Below are positions 25,484 through 34,938 of a DNA stretch of 64,000 nucleotides, one piece after another. How positions within the stretch are numbered: position 1 is the first letter of the stretch; every line of letters starts with the position of its first letter. Made by a program: the position numbers and the translations under genes. The notes below the pieces were generated by a model, which made no database searches, was not told where the DNA came from, and was given only the letters and a program-made list of their open reading frames with translations. Origin of the DNA: Haloarcula hispanica ATCC 33960 (lineage in GTDB: Archaea; Halobacteriota; Halobacteria; Halobacteriales; Haloarculaceae); assembly GCF_000223905.1 (NCBI RefSeq), contig NC_015948.1, positions 372,001 through 436,000 on the forward strand. Reading direction: 5' to 3'.

Positions 25484-26902
25484 ATGAAAGAGTATCAGAC
25501 AATCACGGAGATCAGCGGACCGCTGGTGTTCGTCGAAACCGACGAACCGGTCGGCTACGACGACATCGTCGAAATCGAGCTCAGCGACGGCGAGACCCGC
25601 CGTGGCCAGGTGCTCGAATCCGCGAGCGACTACGTTGCCATCCAGGTGTTCGAGGGGACCGAGGGTATCGACCGCGATGCCTCTGTTCGCTTCCTCGGCG
25701 AGACGATGAAGATGCCCGTCACCGAGGACCTCCTCGGGCGGGTCATGGACGGGACCGGTCAGCCGATCGACGGTGGGCCCGAGATCGTCCCCGACGAACG
25801 CCGCGACATCGTCGGCGAGGCGATCAACCCCTACTCCCGGGAGTACCCCGAAGAGTTCATTCAGACGGGTGTTTCGGCCATCGACGGCATGAACACGCTC
25901 GTCCGCGGCCAGAAACTGCCGATCTTCTCAGCCTCCGGCCTGCCGCACAACGACCTGGCGCTGCAGATCGCGCGACAGGCGACGGTGCCGGAAGAGGAGG
26001 ACGGCGAAGACGACGAAGGGTCAGAGTTCGCTGTCATCTTCGGCGCGATGGGTATCACGGCCGAAGAGGCAAACGAGTTCATGGACGACTTCGAGCGCAC
26101 CGGCGCGCTGGAACGCTCCGTCGTCTTCATGAACCTCGCGGACGACCCGGCCGTCGAGCGGACGATTACGCCGCGGCTGGCGCTGACCACCGCCGAGTAC
26201 CTTGCCTTCGAGAAGGACTACCACGTCCTGGTCATCCTGACGGACATGACCAACTACTGCGAGGCACTGCGCGAGATCGGTGCCGCGCGTGAGGAGGTCC
26301 CGGGCCGGCGTGGCTACCCCGGATACATGTACACTGACCTGGCACAGCTCTACGAGCGTGCCGGTCGGATCGAGGGTCGCGAGGGGTCCGTGACTCAACT
26401 CCCGATCCTGACGATGCCGGGCGACGACGATACGCACCCGATTCCGGACCTGACCGGGTACATTACCGAAGGCCAGATCTACATCGACCGCGACCTCAAC
26501 AGCCAGGGCATCCAGCCGCCGATCAACGTTCTGCCCAGCCTGTCGCGGCTGATGGACGACGGTATCGGCGAGGGGTTGACTCGCGCCGACCACGCCGACG
26601 TGAAAGACCAGATCTTCGCCGCGTACGCGGAAGGTGAGGACCTGCGCGACCTCGTGAACATCGTCGGTCGCGAGGCGCTGTCGGAACTGGACAACAAGTA
26701 CCTGGACTTCGCCGACCGCTTCGAGGAGGAGTTCGTCGATCAGGGGACCGACACGGCCCGCAGTATCGACGAGACGCTCGAACTCGGCTGGGACCTGCTC
26801 TCGATGCTCCCGAAGGATGCGCTGAACCGCATCGACGAGGACCTCATCGAGGAGCACTACCGCGAGGACGAGACCGCCGAAACTGTCGAAGCCGAAGCCT
26901 GA
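25484..26902 (+). CDS. atpB: A-type ATP synthase regulatory subunit B
   Basis: 472-residue non-catalytic subunit that completes the A3B3 head. Start [42 protein letters not shown] replaces the P-loop; [21 protein letters not shown] is typical. A C-terminal acidic tail is present. It begins two bases after atpA. An oligo-T stretch (CAATTTTTACC, about 26931-26941) and a new promoter follow before the rhodopsin gene. Confidence 0.97.
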   Translation: MKEYQTITEISGPLVFVETDEPVGYDDIVEIELSDGETRRGQVLESASDYVAIQVFEGTEGIDRDASVRFLGETMKMPVTEDLLGRVMDGTGQPIDGGPEIVPDERRDIVGEAINPYSREYPEEFIQTGVSAIDGMNTLVRGQKLPIFSASGLPHNDLALQIARQATVPEEEDGEDDEGSEFAVIFGAMGITAEEANEFMDDFERTGALERSVVFMNLADDPAVERTITPRLALTTAEYLAFEKDYHVLVILTDMTNYCEALREIGAAREEVPGRRGYPGYMYTDLAQLYERAGRIEGREGSVTQLPILTMPGDDDTHPIPDLTGYITEGQIYIDRDLNSQGIQPPINVLPSLSRLMDDGIGEGLTRADHADVKDQIFAAYAEGEDLRDLVNIVGREALSELDNKYLDFADRFEEEFVDQGTDTARSIDETLELGWDLLSMLPKDALNRIDEDLIEEHYREDETAETVEAEA

Positions 26903-26995
26903 CAACGGCCCTATATCTCACGGCTCTTCGCAATTTTTACCATATATTTTGGGTACGCGACTGTTTAGCGTTGACCTCCTATACTAGAGTGCACT
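26903..26995 (+). promoter_or_regulatory. atpB terminator-like T-run and bop promoter region
   Basis: AATTTTTACC around 26931-26941 could end atpB transcription. TATA candidates are CATATATTTT (26941-26950) and GTTTAGCG (26963-26970); the latter lies 26-33 bases before the rhodopsin ATG, as expected for a nearly leaderless bop transcript. I did not find a convincing copy of the Halobacterium bop upstream activator site. Confidence 0.45.
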
Positions 26996-27748
26996 ATGCC
27001 AGAACCAGGGAGTGAAGCGATATGGCTGTGGTTAGGTACAGCGGGCATGTTCCTCGGCATGCTATACTTCATCGCGCGTGGCTGGGGTGAAACCGACAGC
27101 AGGCGTCAGAAGTTCTACATCGCGACAATACTGATCACGGCAATCGCGTTCGTGAATTACCTCGCGATGGCACTCGGGTTCGGCCTGACGTTCATCGAGT
27201 TCGGCGGGTCGGAACACCCCATCTACTGGGCGCGATACACCGACTGGCTGTTCACGACGCCGTTACTGCTGTATGACCTCGGACTGCTTGCAGGGGCAGA
27301 CCGCAACACCATCGCCTCGCTCGTCAGCCTTGACGTGCTGATGATCGGTACCGGTGTGGTCGCGACGCTAAGCGCAGGGAGCGGCGTGCTGTCGGCCGGC
27401 GCGGAACGGCTGGTCTGGTGGGGTATCAGCACCGCCTTCCTGCTGGTCCTGCTGTACTTCCTGTTCGCCTCGCTGTCCGGTCGGGTCGCAGACCTGCCCA
27501 GCGACACGCGGAGCACGTTCAAGACGCTGCGAAACCTCGTGACGGTCGTGTGGCTGGTCTACCCGGTCTGGTGGCTCGTCGGCAGTGAAGGACTCGGCCT
27601 CGTCGGTATCGGGATCGAGACGGCCGGCTTCATGGTCATCGACCTCGTCGCCAAGGTCGGCTTCGGTATCATCCTGCTCCGTAGCCACGGCGTGCTTGAC
27701 GGTGCTGCGGAGTCGACCAGCACCGGCGCAACGCCTGCAGACGACTAA
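26996..27748 (+). CDS. bop: Bacteriorhodopsin (cruxrhodopsin), light-driven proton pump
   Basis: 250-residue seven-helix retinal protein that exports protons in light. All pump residues are present: Arg80, Asp83 (counter-ion/acceptor) and Asp94 (donor) in [16 protein letters not shown], Asp113, Glu198 and Glu208 (release group), Asp216 and the retinal lysine Lys220 in [11 protein letters not shown]. The sequence resembles Haloarcula cruxrhodopsins and HmBRI from memory. It is located between atpB and atpD. T-run CGTTTTTTGGG follows the stop, so a monocistronic transcript is plausible. The start is ATG 26996. Confidence 0.97.
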   Translation: MPEPGSEAIWLWLGTAGMFLGMLYFIARGWGETDSRRQKFYIATILITAIAFVNYLAMALGFGLTFIEFGGSEHPIYWARYTDWLFTTPLLLYDLGLLAGADRNTIASLVSLDVLMIGTGVVATLSAGSGVLSAGAERLVWWGISTAFLLVLLYFLFASLSGRVADLPSDTRSTFKTLRNLVTVVWLVYPVWWLVGSEGLGLVGIGIETAGFMVIDLVAKVGFGIILLRSHGVLDGAAESTSTGATPADD

Positions 27749-27856
27749 CGACTGCCGTTCGCCGACTTCGTTTTTTGGGTGTCGATCCGGAAGCGGCGGC
27801 GCTCGAACCGAAATAACTGGAAACCGTTAACTGCCTACGTCGAAAAAAGACCCGTA

Positions 27857-28549
27857 ATGGCTAAGGACGTCAAACCCACGCGCAAGAATCTGATGCAGAT
27901 CGAGGACCGCATCGAGCTGTCCGAGCGTGGGCACGACACGCTGGAGAAGAAGCGTGACGGCCTCATCATGGAGTTCATGGACATTCTGGACCAGGCTCAG
28001 GACGTCCGTGAAGACCTCGACGGTTCCTACGAACGGGCCCAGCGCGCGATCAACATGGCCCGGGCGATGGAAGGCGACGTGGCCGTCCGCGGGGCCGCCG
28101 CAGCACTGAAAGAACACCCGGAACTGACGACCCAGTCGAAAAACATCATGGGCGTCGTCGTCCCGCAGATCGAGTCCAGCAAGGTCCGGAAGTCACTGGA
28201 CGAACGCGGCTACGGCGTCATGGGAACCTCGGCCCGCATCGACGAGGCCGCCGAGGCCTACGAGGAACTGCTCGAGAACATCATCCTCGCCGCCGAAGTC
28301 GAGACGGCGATGAAGAAGATGCTCGAAGAGATCGAGACGACGAAACGGCGTGTCAACGCCCTCGAATTCAAACTCCTGCCCGATCTCTACGACAACCAGG
28401 AGTACATCGAGCAGAAACTCGAAGAGCAGGAGCGCGAAGAGATCTTCCGCATGAAGAAGATCAAAGCCAAGAAAGAAGAGGAAGAGGACGCGCTCGCGGC
28501 CGAAGAGGAAGCACAAGAAGAGCCCGAAGCGGTCACTGCTGACGACTGA
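27857..28549 (+). CDS. atpD: A-type ATP synthase subunit D (central rotor stalk)
   Basis: 230-residue rotor shaft. N- and C-terminal long helices form the antiparallel coiled coil ([21 protein letters not shown] and [20 protein letters not shown]), followed by a charged C-terminal tail of Lys/Glu and then Asp/Ala. ATG at 27857 is used; an upstream open frame from 27779 is basic and not family-like. It is separated from atpB by bop and 108 bases of upstream sequence with its own AT-rich promoter-like segment. T5 after the stop could terminate. Confidence 0.95.
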   Translation: MAKDVKPTRKNLMQIEDRIELSERGHDTLEKKRDGLIMEFMDILDQAQDVREDLDGSYERAQRAINMARAMEGDVAVRGAAAALKEHPELTTQSKNIMGVVVPQIESSKVRKSLDERGYGVMGTSARIDEAAEAYEELLENIILAAEVETAMKKMLEEIETTKRRVNALEFKLLPDLYDNQEYIEQKLEEQEREEIFRMKKIKAKKEEEEDALAAEEEAQEEPEAVTADD

Positions 28550-28605
28550 TCGGGGAGTCCGTCCTGACCGGTATCGTTTTTGCGCTTTCAGGTTCGTGCT
28601 TGAGT

Positions 28606-28998
28606 ATGTCCTGTCCCGACTGCGGTGGCGACCTCGTTTCGTTCCCAGTCCCGGCCGATCTCCAGCAGTTTCTCCCCGGGAACGCACCGGGGGCCAGCGT
28701 CTGCCAGTCCTGTTTAACTCTCGAACCGGAGACGGAGCCACCCACTGCTGTCCCGGACTTTACTGGTCTCGATAGTTCCATCCCCGATAACGACGGCGCA
28801 GCGGTCCCGCTGGTGTTGCTCGTCGGGCTGCTCGATTCGCTGGCGATGCACCGGGCGGAGATCACTGCGTTGCTGGAACGAATCGAGCGTGAGGGCGTCG
28901 ACCCGCTACTGGTACTGGACCGCCTCGACGCCAGCTACGGGGAGGCGGCCCACGTCGACCTCGGCCGTCGTCGTCGGCAACTGGAACAGTTGTTATAA
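28606..28998 (+). CDS. DUF6276-like zinc-ribbon protein
   Basis: 130-residue haloarchaeal protein with an N-terminal Zn ribbon (CPDCGG at residues 3-8 and CQSCL about 30 residues later) and a helical C-terminal part (LLVGLLDSLAMHRAEITALLERIE, then LGRRRRQLEQLL). I recognise it as DUF6276-like from overall pattern. Function unknown. It follows atpD by about 56 bases; ATG 28606 gives MSCPDCGG. Confidence 0.75.
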   Translation: MSCPDCGGDLVSFPVPADLQQFLPGNAPGASVCQSCLTLEPETEPPTAVPDFTGLDSSIPDNDGAAVPLVLLVGLLDSLAMHRAEITALLERIEREGVDPLLVLDRLDASYGEAAHVDLGRRRRQLEQLL

Positions 28999-29025
28999 CA
29001 GAACTGAAAGTGCGAACGACGGTCG

Positions 29026-30282
29026 TTAGACGCCCGTCGAGTAGCGCAGCAGGCCGGCGACGCCGCCGAAAGCAGTCAGCAGCTGTTCGCCCTTCTCGAA
29101 GTCCGTCGAGATGAACACCGTCTCGGTGCCGCGCTGGTCGGCCAGTTCCATCAGGTGGTCGATGGCGTCGTCGCGCTCGCCGTCCTCGGCGTCGACGGTG
29201 GCGCCACAGCGGGAACAGTCGTGGTCGTCGGTGCTCGCGTTGCTGTTGATGAGTTCGTATTCGTCGTGGCCGTTCTCGCAGGTGTAGGCGACCACGTCCT
29301 TCCGGAGGTCCTCGGAGATGAGCAGCTGTTCGACCGCGCCCATGTTGAGGTTCTGGCGCGTCTGGTCGAAGCCGTAGGTGGCTTTGTCCCCGTTGTGGAG
29401 CTGCTTGAAGAAGTCCTCCATGAGCTCTTTGTCACGGAGCATCTCGTGTTCGGCCAGCACGTCATCGGCCGCGTCCACGAGGTCGTACAGCCCTGACTCG
29501 TCGGTGTAGGCCACGTCGAACTTCCCCAGTACCATGTCCTGCAGTTCGTGGTGGAGGTAGTCGCCGTCGAGGAACTCGTCTTTCGTCGGTGAGGGCCCGC
29601 CGACGAGGATGCCGTCCAGTTCGTGGCGGTCGGCGACGAACAGGTCGTTGGCCATGCCGGCGACTTCCTGATAGAAGTTGTCGATGGCTTCGAGACGGAG
29701 GCGGGCGAAACGCTGGGCGGACTGACCACCTTTTCGCTGTTTGCCCGGGACCAGCGAGGAGGCGGATTTGACGGGTTCGACCCGTTTGCCCTTCAGCCAG
29801 CCAACGTTGGCCTCGCGTCGGTCGAGCACGATGAGGCCGAACAGCCCTTTGTCGGCCAGCATGTGCTCCAGGGGCTCGGTGAGGAACTCCGAGTCACAGT
29901 GATAACGGAACGACTCGATGGGGTCCGGCGGGGATTCGAGTACCTTCGTTACCATGTCGGTCCGACCGCCGCCGGTGTCGAATGCACCCGAGAACACGAC
30001 CAGCCCGTTGTCAGGAGGTCGCACGTCGTAGTACCGGAGGCGGTCCTTGATTGAAGTGAGTGCGTCCTGCACCGCCGTCCGGGTGTCCTTCGATTTGATG
30101 TTCGAGGCTTCGGAGTGCTCCTGGGTGACGTGAGCGACGACATCGCTGATCAGCTTGTCCTCGGGCACGTAGATAGAGACGAGTTGGGTTCCCGAGCCCT
30201 GGTACCCTTTGAGTTCCTCTATGACCTTCCGGAACTCGTATTTCTGCTTGTCAGATTGTTCCTGTTCCTGCTGCTCGCTCAT
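29026..30282 (-). CDS. prf1: Peptide chain release factor aRF1
   Basis: 418-residue archaeal class 1 release factor. The stop-codon recognition motif NIKS is at residues 61-64 and the peptidyl-tRNA hydrolysis motif GGQ at 185-187 (KGGQSAQRFARLR). The C-terminal domain has CxxC-type zinc residues (YTCENGHDEY and CSRCGA). Start ATG 30280-30282 is chosen (MSEQQEQEQSDKQKYEF); an open extension to 30465 is not family-like. It acts on the ribosome at all three stop codons. Confidence 0.96.
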   Translation of the reverse strand: MSEQQEQEQSDKQKYEFRKVIEELKGYQGSGTQLVSIYVPEDKLISDVVAHVTQEHSEASNIKSKDTRTAVQDALTSIKDRLRYYDVRPPDNGLVVFSGAFDTGGGRTDMVTKVLESPPDPIESFRYHCDSEFLTEPLEHMLADKGLFGLIVLDRREANVGWLKGKRVEPVKSASSLVPGKQRKGGQSAQRFARLRLEAIDNFYQEVAGMANDLFVADRHELDGILVGGPSPTKDEFLDGDYLHHELQDMVLGKFDVAYTDESGLYDLVDAADDVLAEHEMLRDKELMEDFFKQLHNGDKATYGFDQTRQNLNMGAVEQLLISEDLRKDVVAYTCENGHDEYELINSNASTDDHDCSRCGATVDAEDGERDDAIDHLMELADQRGTETVFISTDFEKGEQLLTAFGGVAGLLRYSTGV

Positions 30283-30554
30283 TACTCTATGTTGGCCGAG
30301 GTGGCGTAAGAACCTGTTGACAGCGAGGGGCGCGAACGAAGTGAGCGGCCCTCGCACCGGAACGGCGACCATCGGGAGCCGTGGAGGGAGGGAGCGAAGC
30401 GGCAAAGCCGTGAGGCCGATACGACAGACGTGACAACCGAGATACCTGACTGGCCGTGAAACCACCTATTCTGAACGTCGCCTGGCCCGTCACGATCCAA
30501 CAAATGACAGTCGCATTTATATGACTGCCTGCATTGTACCCAAGCAATCAGACT
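30283..30554. other. aRF1-minD divergent region with GC hairpin
   Basis: 272 bases without a gene. The part next to aRF1 contains an inverted repeat whose arms CGAGGG and CCCTCG (30324-30354) flank GCGAACGAAGTGAGC, itself a near palindrome of a kind common in haloarchaeal intergenic DNA. The other end holds the minD TATA box. Confidence 0.5.
30516..30523 (+). promoter_or_regulatory. TATA box of the MinD-type gene
   Basis: TTTATATG lies 32 bases before the ATG at 30555, the expected distance for a transcript with a leader of only a few bases. Confidence 0.6.
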
Positions 30555-31373
30555 ATGGCGGGGTATGTGTGTACGATTGCGGGCGGCAAGGGCGGCGTCG
30601 GAAAGACGACGACCGCGGTAAATCTCGGGGCTGTGCTTCAGGAGATGGGCTACGATGTCGCCGTCGTCGACGCGGATCTGGGGATGGCGAACCTCGGCTC
30701 GATGCTCTCTGTAGAGCCCGAAAAGAGCCTCCACGAGATTCTGGCCGGTGAGGCTGCCGTGAGTGAGGCTTTGACTGATGCGCCGGGTGGACTCACGGTG
30801 ATTCCGGGTGAACAGTCGCTGGAGGCGTTCGCGGACGCTGATCCCGCAAAGCTCAGGAAAGTCATCAAGACGCTCCGAAATGCCTACGACGTGGTGTTGA
30901 TCGATACCGGGGCTGGACTGAGCCACGAAGTCGCCGTGCCGCTTGGGCTGGCCGACGGAATCGTCCTCGTCACGACCCCCGACGACGTTGCGGTGGGCGA
31001 TACGGTCAAAACGGCCCAGCTAGCGAACCGAATCGACGGGACCGTTCTCGGTTCGATCATCAACCGCGCGACCCGCCACACTGACGTCGCGGCCATCGCC
31101 GAGCAGATGGAGTTCCCGCTGCTTGCGGTCATTCCGGACGACCCGCAGGCGACGACAGAGGAACCGCTCGTGCTCAACGCCCCCGAGAGCACGGCTGCCG
31201 ACGCCTATCAGCGGCTGACCGAGGCGCTGGAGGGTGTGTTCTTCCGCGGCGAGAGCCCCGAAACGGATATCGAGACGATACTCGACGACGAGTGGTTCCT
31301 CGACGACACCGAGGATCACTCCGATGTCGACGACGACGAGGACTCCGGCGGTGTGTTCGGACTCTTCAACTGA
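30555..31373 (+). CDS. MinD/ParA-family ATPase
   Basis: 272-residue ATPase with the deviant Walker A motif KGGVGKTT at residues 12-19, VVDADLGMANLGSML, and DVVLIDTGAGL as Walker B. An acidic C-terminal tail of about 40 residues ends in GGVFGLFN, which may be an interaction or membrane-targeting end. MinD-type proteins position cell structures; haloarchaea carry several, with known roles for one in archaellum and pili placement. Which paralogue this is cannot be told. ATG 30555 follows the TATA box at the right distance. Confidence 0.9.
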   Translation: MAGYVCTIAGGKGGVGKTTTAVNLGAVLQEMGYDVAVVDADLGMANLGSMLSVEPEKSLHEILAGEAAVSEALTDAPGGLTVIPGEQSLEAFADADPAKLRKVIKTLRNAYDVVLIDTGAGLSHEVAVPLGLADGIVLVTTPDDVAVGDTVKTAQLANRIDGTVLGSIINRATRHTDVAAIAEQMEFPLLAVIPDDPQATTEEPLVLNAPESTAADAYQRLTEALEGVFFRGESPETDIETILDDEWFLDDTEDHSDVDDDEDSGGVFGLFN

Positions 31374-31440
31374 CGGCTCTGTACCCGCCAGCCGGTCCGG
31401 TCTCAGCCCGCCGCTCCGACCGCATCTCGCTGTCTCTGAC

Positions 31441-32175
31441 TCATTCCGGAAGCGGCGGCCACAGCGTCGCGACCGTTTCCTGAATGAGTTGAGTCTGTGC
31501 CCGGCGCAGTCGCTCCGAGAGCGACGACGCAGAGATGTCCAGTTCCTGGGCCACGGCGTCCAGCGACGTGCGCCGCGGAATCTCGAAATACCCCATCTCG
31601 TACGCCGTCCGTAGCGCTTCCAGTTGTCGGTCAGTGAGCCCGTTGCCGGGCGACTTCGGCTCCGCATCCCGGGTCAGCCGCTCAAGTCCGAAGTCCGCGT
31701 TTCGCTGCCAGAACGAGGCGAACTCGGTGAACGCCGCTCGGTCGGCGAACCATCCCAGTTGCTCCCACCCGTCTGCGGTCACGGTTATCCGTTCGATGAT
31801 GGCGTCTGCCGTGGCGAGTGCTTCGAGTCCGTCCAAGTCGTCGATTTGGCCACCGAGTTGCTCCTCGAAGCTCAGTGCCGGCACTGCCTGATACCGACGG
31901 GTGTCGCCGGCCGTCCCGATGCGTGTCCACTCCTCGATATCGTGGGCATCAGTGAACGCCCGCTCGATGGCCTGCTCGGAGCCACCCGTCACGGTCCCAA
32001 TAAACAGCGGGCGACGACCGTGGTTGTACTGCAGTGAGAGGGTGATCGTCGCTTCGGGTACCGCAGCCGCGACCGACACGAGCGGCAATGAGTCGCAATC
32101 GATCTGAAATTCTGCGATAAGCCCCGTACGGCATCGCTCGCTGCCAGTGCTGAAGCGCCTGTCGAAACAGAGCAT
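31441..32175 (-). CDS. Bat-type (HTH-10) transcriptional regulator
   Basis: 244-residue regulator with the bacterio-opsin-activator type C-terminal HTH: LTDRQLEALRTAYEMGYFEIPRR then LDAVAQELDISASSLSERLRRAQ. The N-terminal 170 residues match the Bat-like sensor half (LSLQYNHGRRPLFIGTVTGG). No PAS or GAF domain is seen. The ATG at 32173-32175 is supported by a TATA-like GTTTAAGT 34-41 bases upstream. Divergent from an alpha/beta hydrolase gene, a plausible target. Whether it affects the rhodopsin 5 kb away cannot be judged. Confidence 0.82.
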   Translation of the reverse strand: MLCFDRRFSTGSERCRTGLIAEFQIDCDSLPLVSVAAAVPEATITLSLQYNHGRRPLFIGTVTGGSEQAIERAFTDAHDIEEWTRIGTAGDTRRYQAVPALSFEEQLGGQIDDLDGLEALATADAIIERITVTADGWEQLGWFADRAAFTEFASFWQRNADFGLERLTRDAEPKSPGNGLTDRQLEALRTAYEMGYFEIPRRTSLDAVAQELDISASSLSERLRRAQTQLIQETVATLWPPLPE

Positions 32176-32208
32176 CGGTGTGGCTGTCGGTCCTGCTTTC
32201 GACACCCT

Positions 32209-32216
32209 ACTTAAAC
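32209..32216 (-). promoter_or_regulatory. TATA box of the Bat-type regulator
   Basis: On the minus strand GTTTAAGT, 34-41 bases before the ATG at 32173-32175, in the 94-base region shared with the divergent hydrolase gene. Confidence 0.45.
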
Positions 32217-32269
32217 GGCCCAATCACTGAGAGAACGGCTTAGCCCGACTGCGTTCGACCGTATGTTGT

Positions 32270-33061
32270 ATGCAGCCGACACAATCCGCAGATGAGATCG
32301 GAGTCGAGTTCGAGCGCTACGGCGACGGCCAGCCACTCCTCCTCCTGCACGGCGGGATGGCCCCCACGGAGTACTGGGGACCGGTTATCCCAGAGTTCGA
32401 GGGCTACGGTGCTGTCGTCCCCCAGCGTCCGGGGTTCGGGACCTGTCTCGACTCCCCGGCGGAAACAAACGCCGACGAGGTGCTGGATCGTGAGGTCCGA
32501 TATGTCCGGGCGCTTGCCGACGCTGTCGACGGCGACCCGATCCTGTTCGGGCACTCCTACGGCGCGCTCACCGCTATCGAGGCCGCGACGGCTACAGAAG
32601 TCGAGGCTGTCATCGCGTACGAACCGGCGGTACTTCCCGCCGAGTACCGGGCCGACGCTGACCTCGCTGACCGAATGGCATCGCTCGTACAGAACGGGGA
32701 GCCAGAAGAAGCGGTGAAACGCTACATCGAACAGGTCCTCCACCCCGACGGTATCGACGACCTCGACGCTTGGCTGGCGGAGTGGCCCGTCTGGCCCGAC
32801 TGCGTGGCCCTCGCCGAGGAGGTCGTCCGGATGAACCGATCCGTCGAACAGTACCGGCTCCCCGACCGTCTGGATGTCGACACACCGACTCTCGTTCTGT
32901 CTGGCACCGGCGGGCCGGACTTCCTCCGGCAGAGTGCCCGGGCCGTTCACGACGCACTCCCACACAGCCGATTCGTCGAGTTCGATGGGGTCAGCCACAG
33001 CGGCCCCGCCGAGGCACCTGCACTAATCGCGGCGGAAGTCGACGCGTTCCTGCAGAATTAG
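32270..33061 (+). CDS. Alpha/beta hydrolase
   Basis: 263-residue hydrolase. Oxyanion motif LLLHGG at about 24-29, nucleophile Ser96 in FGHSYGAL, catalytic His243 in GVSHSGPAE. A helical cap lies between about residues 130 and 190. Substrate unknown; esterase or similar. ATG 32270. Divergent from the Bat-type regulator and convergent with argS. Confidence 0.88.
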   Translation: MQPTQSADEIGVEFERYGDGQPLLLLHGGMAPTEYWGPVIPEFEGYGAVVPQRPGFGTCLDSPAETNADEVLDREVRYVRALADAVDGDPILFGHSYGALTAIEAATATEVEAVIAYEPAVLPAEYRADADLADRMASLVQNGEPEEAVKRYIEQVLHPDGIDDLDAWLAEWPVWPDCVALAEEVVRMNRSVEQYRLPDRLDVDTPTLVLSGTGGPDFLRQSARAVHDALPHSRFVEFDGVSHSGPAEAPALIAAEVDAFLQN

Positions 33062-33126
33062 GCCGGCTCGACGGACTTTTCGCGGCAATCGCGCCTGTCA
33101 CATCGGATTCCCGACGCAGACCGCTC

Positions 33127-34866
33127 CTACATCGAGGTCGGCGCTTCGACGCCCAGCGCGTCGAGGGCGTTCGCAATCGTGGTCCGGGTCCCGTCGACGA
33201 GGGCCAGCCGTGCGGCGCGGGTCTCGTCGTCGGCGTCGAGAACCGGACACTCCCGGTAGAAGGCGTTGAACGTTTCGGCGAGGTCGCGGGTGTAGGTGGC
33301 GACGGTGTGCGGCGTCAGGTCGTCCGCGGCCGCCTCGATGACGGCGGGGAACCGGGCCAGTTCGCGGAGCAGGTCCCGCTCTTCCGGTTCCGACAGTGGA
33401 TCGAGGTCGGGTTCGGCTGGGATGTCAGCCTCCACGTCGCCGAGGATGCCACAGCAGCGCGCGTGGACGTACTGGACGTACGGCGCGGACTGGGCCTCGA
33501 AGTCCAGCGCGCGGTCCCACTCGAAGGTGATGCCCTTCGTCGGCTGTTTCGAGACGATGTCGTAGCGCACCGCGCCGATGCCGACCTGACGAGCGATACG
33601 GTCTATGTCGTCCGCGTCGAGGTCGCCGCGGGTCCGGTCGTCCAGTCGGGACTCAACCTCTTCGCGCGCGCGGTCAATAGCTTCATCGAGCAGGTCGTCG
33701 AGGTCGATGCCGGTCCCCTCCCGCGTGCTCATCCCGCCTTCGGGAAGGTTCACCCAGGAGTAAAACACCTGTCGGAGCTGGTCGGTGTCGTTGTCCAGCA
33801 GTTCCAGGGCCGCCGAGAGCTGGTCGGCCTGGAGCTTGTGGTCCTCACCCAGCACCGTGACGGCGCGGTCGTAGGTATCGAACTTCCACTCGTGGTGGGC
33901 CAGGTCGCGGGTGGTGTACAACGATGTGCCGTCGGAACGCAGGAACACGAGGTTCTTTTCGAAGTCGGGCAGGTCGAGCTGCCAGGCGTCCTCCTCGTAG
34001 ACGGCGCAGTCGAGGTCCTTCAGCCGGTCGACCAGGTCGTCCGTGTCGCCGTTGCGCATGAACCGCGTCTCTTTGACGAACTCGTCAAACTCCGCAGGGA
34101 GGCGACCGAGCGTGTTCTGCATTCCGCCCAGCACAGTGTCGACGACCTCGGCGACGCGTTCGTACGTCTCTTCGTCGCCGTCTTCGAGGCCCTGCAAAAT
34201 CGACTGGACCTCGGCCTCCGCTGCCTCGACTTCGTCGGGGTCGCCCTCTTCGAGGACAGTATTGCCCTTGCGGTAGTACCGAACCATCTCGTACTCCGGG
34301 GACTCTCGCTCGGGTTCGGGCAGGTCGGACTCGTCGAACGTCTCGTAGGCCCAGGTGAACACGGCAATTTGGCGGCCGGCGTCGTTGACGTAGTAGTGGC
34401 GGTCGACGTCGTAGCCAGCGTAATCGAGCACGCGGGCGACGGCGTCACCGATGATAGGGTTTCGTGCTCGCCCGACGTGGACCGGGCCGGTCGGGTTCGC
34501 GGAGGTGTGCTCGACGACGACGCTGGTGTCGCGGTCGGGAAGCCGCCCGAACTCGCTCTCCGTGACTGACTGCAGGGTCTCGGCGAAGTACGCCTCGCTC
34601 GGGAGGAAATTGACGTACGGCCCTTGTGTCGTCACAGCACTGACGTAGGTGAGGTCGTCCGTGTCAATCGCCTCGGCGATGTCGCCGGCGACGTTCGGCG
34701 GCGCAGTACCGACCTCGCCGGCCAGCCGGAAGGCAACGCTCGACGCTAACACGGCGTCGACGTCCTCCGGTGGTTCCTCGATACCGAGGTCCTCGGCCGG
34801 CAGGTCGAGGGCTGTGAGTGCGTCGGCGAGGGCGTCCTCGACCTCCGCACGGAGCTGCAGGAACAT
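33127..34866 (-). CDS. argS: Arginyl-tRNA synthetase
   Basis: 579-residue class I synthetase charging tRNA-Arg. N-terminal additional domain ([16 protein letters not shown]), HIGH-type motif in [20 protein letters not shown]-like position in [12 protein letters not shown], and an anticodon-binding C-terminal DALR domain ([38 protein letters not shown] region). Length is normal. ATG 34864-34866. Confidence 0.96.
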   Translation of the reverse strand: MFLQLRAEVEDALADALTALDLPAEDLGIEEPPEDVDAVLASSVAFRLAGEVGTAPPNVAGDIAEAIDTDDLTYVSAVTTQGPYVNFLPSEAYFAETLQSVTESEFGRLPDRDTSVVVEHTSANPTGPVHVGRARNPIIGDAVARVLDYAGYDVDRHYYVNDAGRQIAVFTWAYETFDESDLPEPERESPEYEMVRYYRKGNTVLEEGDPDEVEAAEAEVQSILQGLEDGDEETYERVAEVVDTVLGGMQNTLGRLPAEFDEFVKETRFMRNGDTDDLVDRLKDLDCAVYEEDAWQLDLPDFEKNLVFLRSDGTSLYTTRDLAHHEWKFDTYDRAVTVLGEDHKLQADQLSAALELLDNDTDQLRQVFYSWVNLPEGGMSTREGTGIDLDDLLDEAIDRAREEVESRLDDRTRGDLDADDIDRIARQVGIGAVRYDIVSKQPTKGITFEWDRALDFEAQSAPYVQYVHARCCGILGDVEADIPAEPDLDPLSEPEERDLLRELARFPAVIEAAADDLTPHTVATYTRDLAETFNAFYRECPVLDADDETRAARLALVDGTRTTIANALDALGVEAPTSM

Positions 34867-34938
34867 ACGCCGGGCTTTCGCGGCGGGGAGTAAATGGGTA
34901 ACGAAACCCCAGCCACGTTAGACCGATTCCTGTCTGTC

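Noticed and set aside
26903..26995. Halobacterium-type bop upstream activator site
   Set aside because: GACCTCCTATACTAGAG near 26973-26989 is loosely similar, but I cannot match it to the consensus with confidence and it lies too close to the ATG.
32770..34569. 599-codon open frame on the plus strand
   Set aside because: It is antisense to argS, a complete and conserved gene, and has the Val/Arg/Gly-rich composition of mirrored GC-rich coding DNA. No domain is recognisable.
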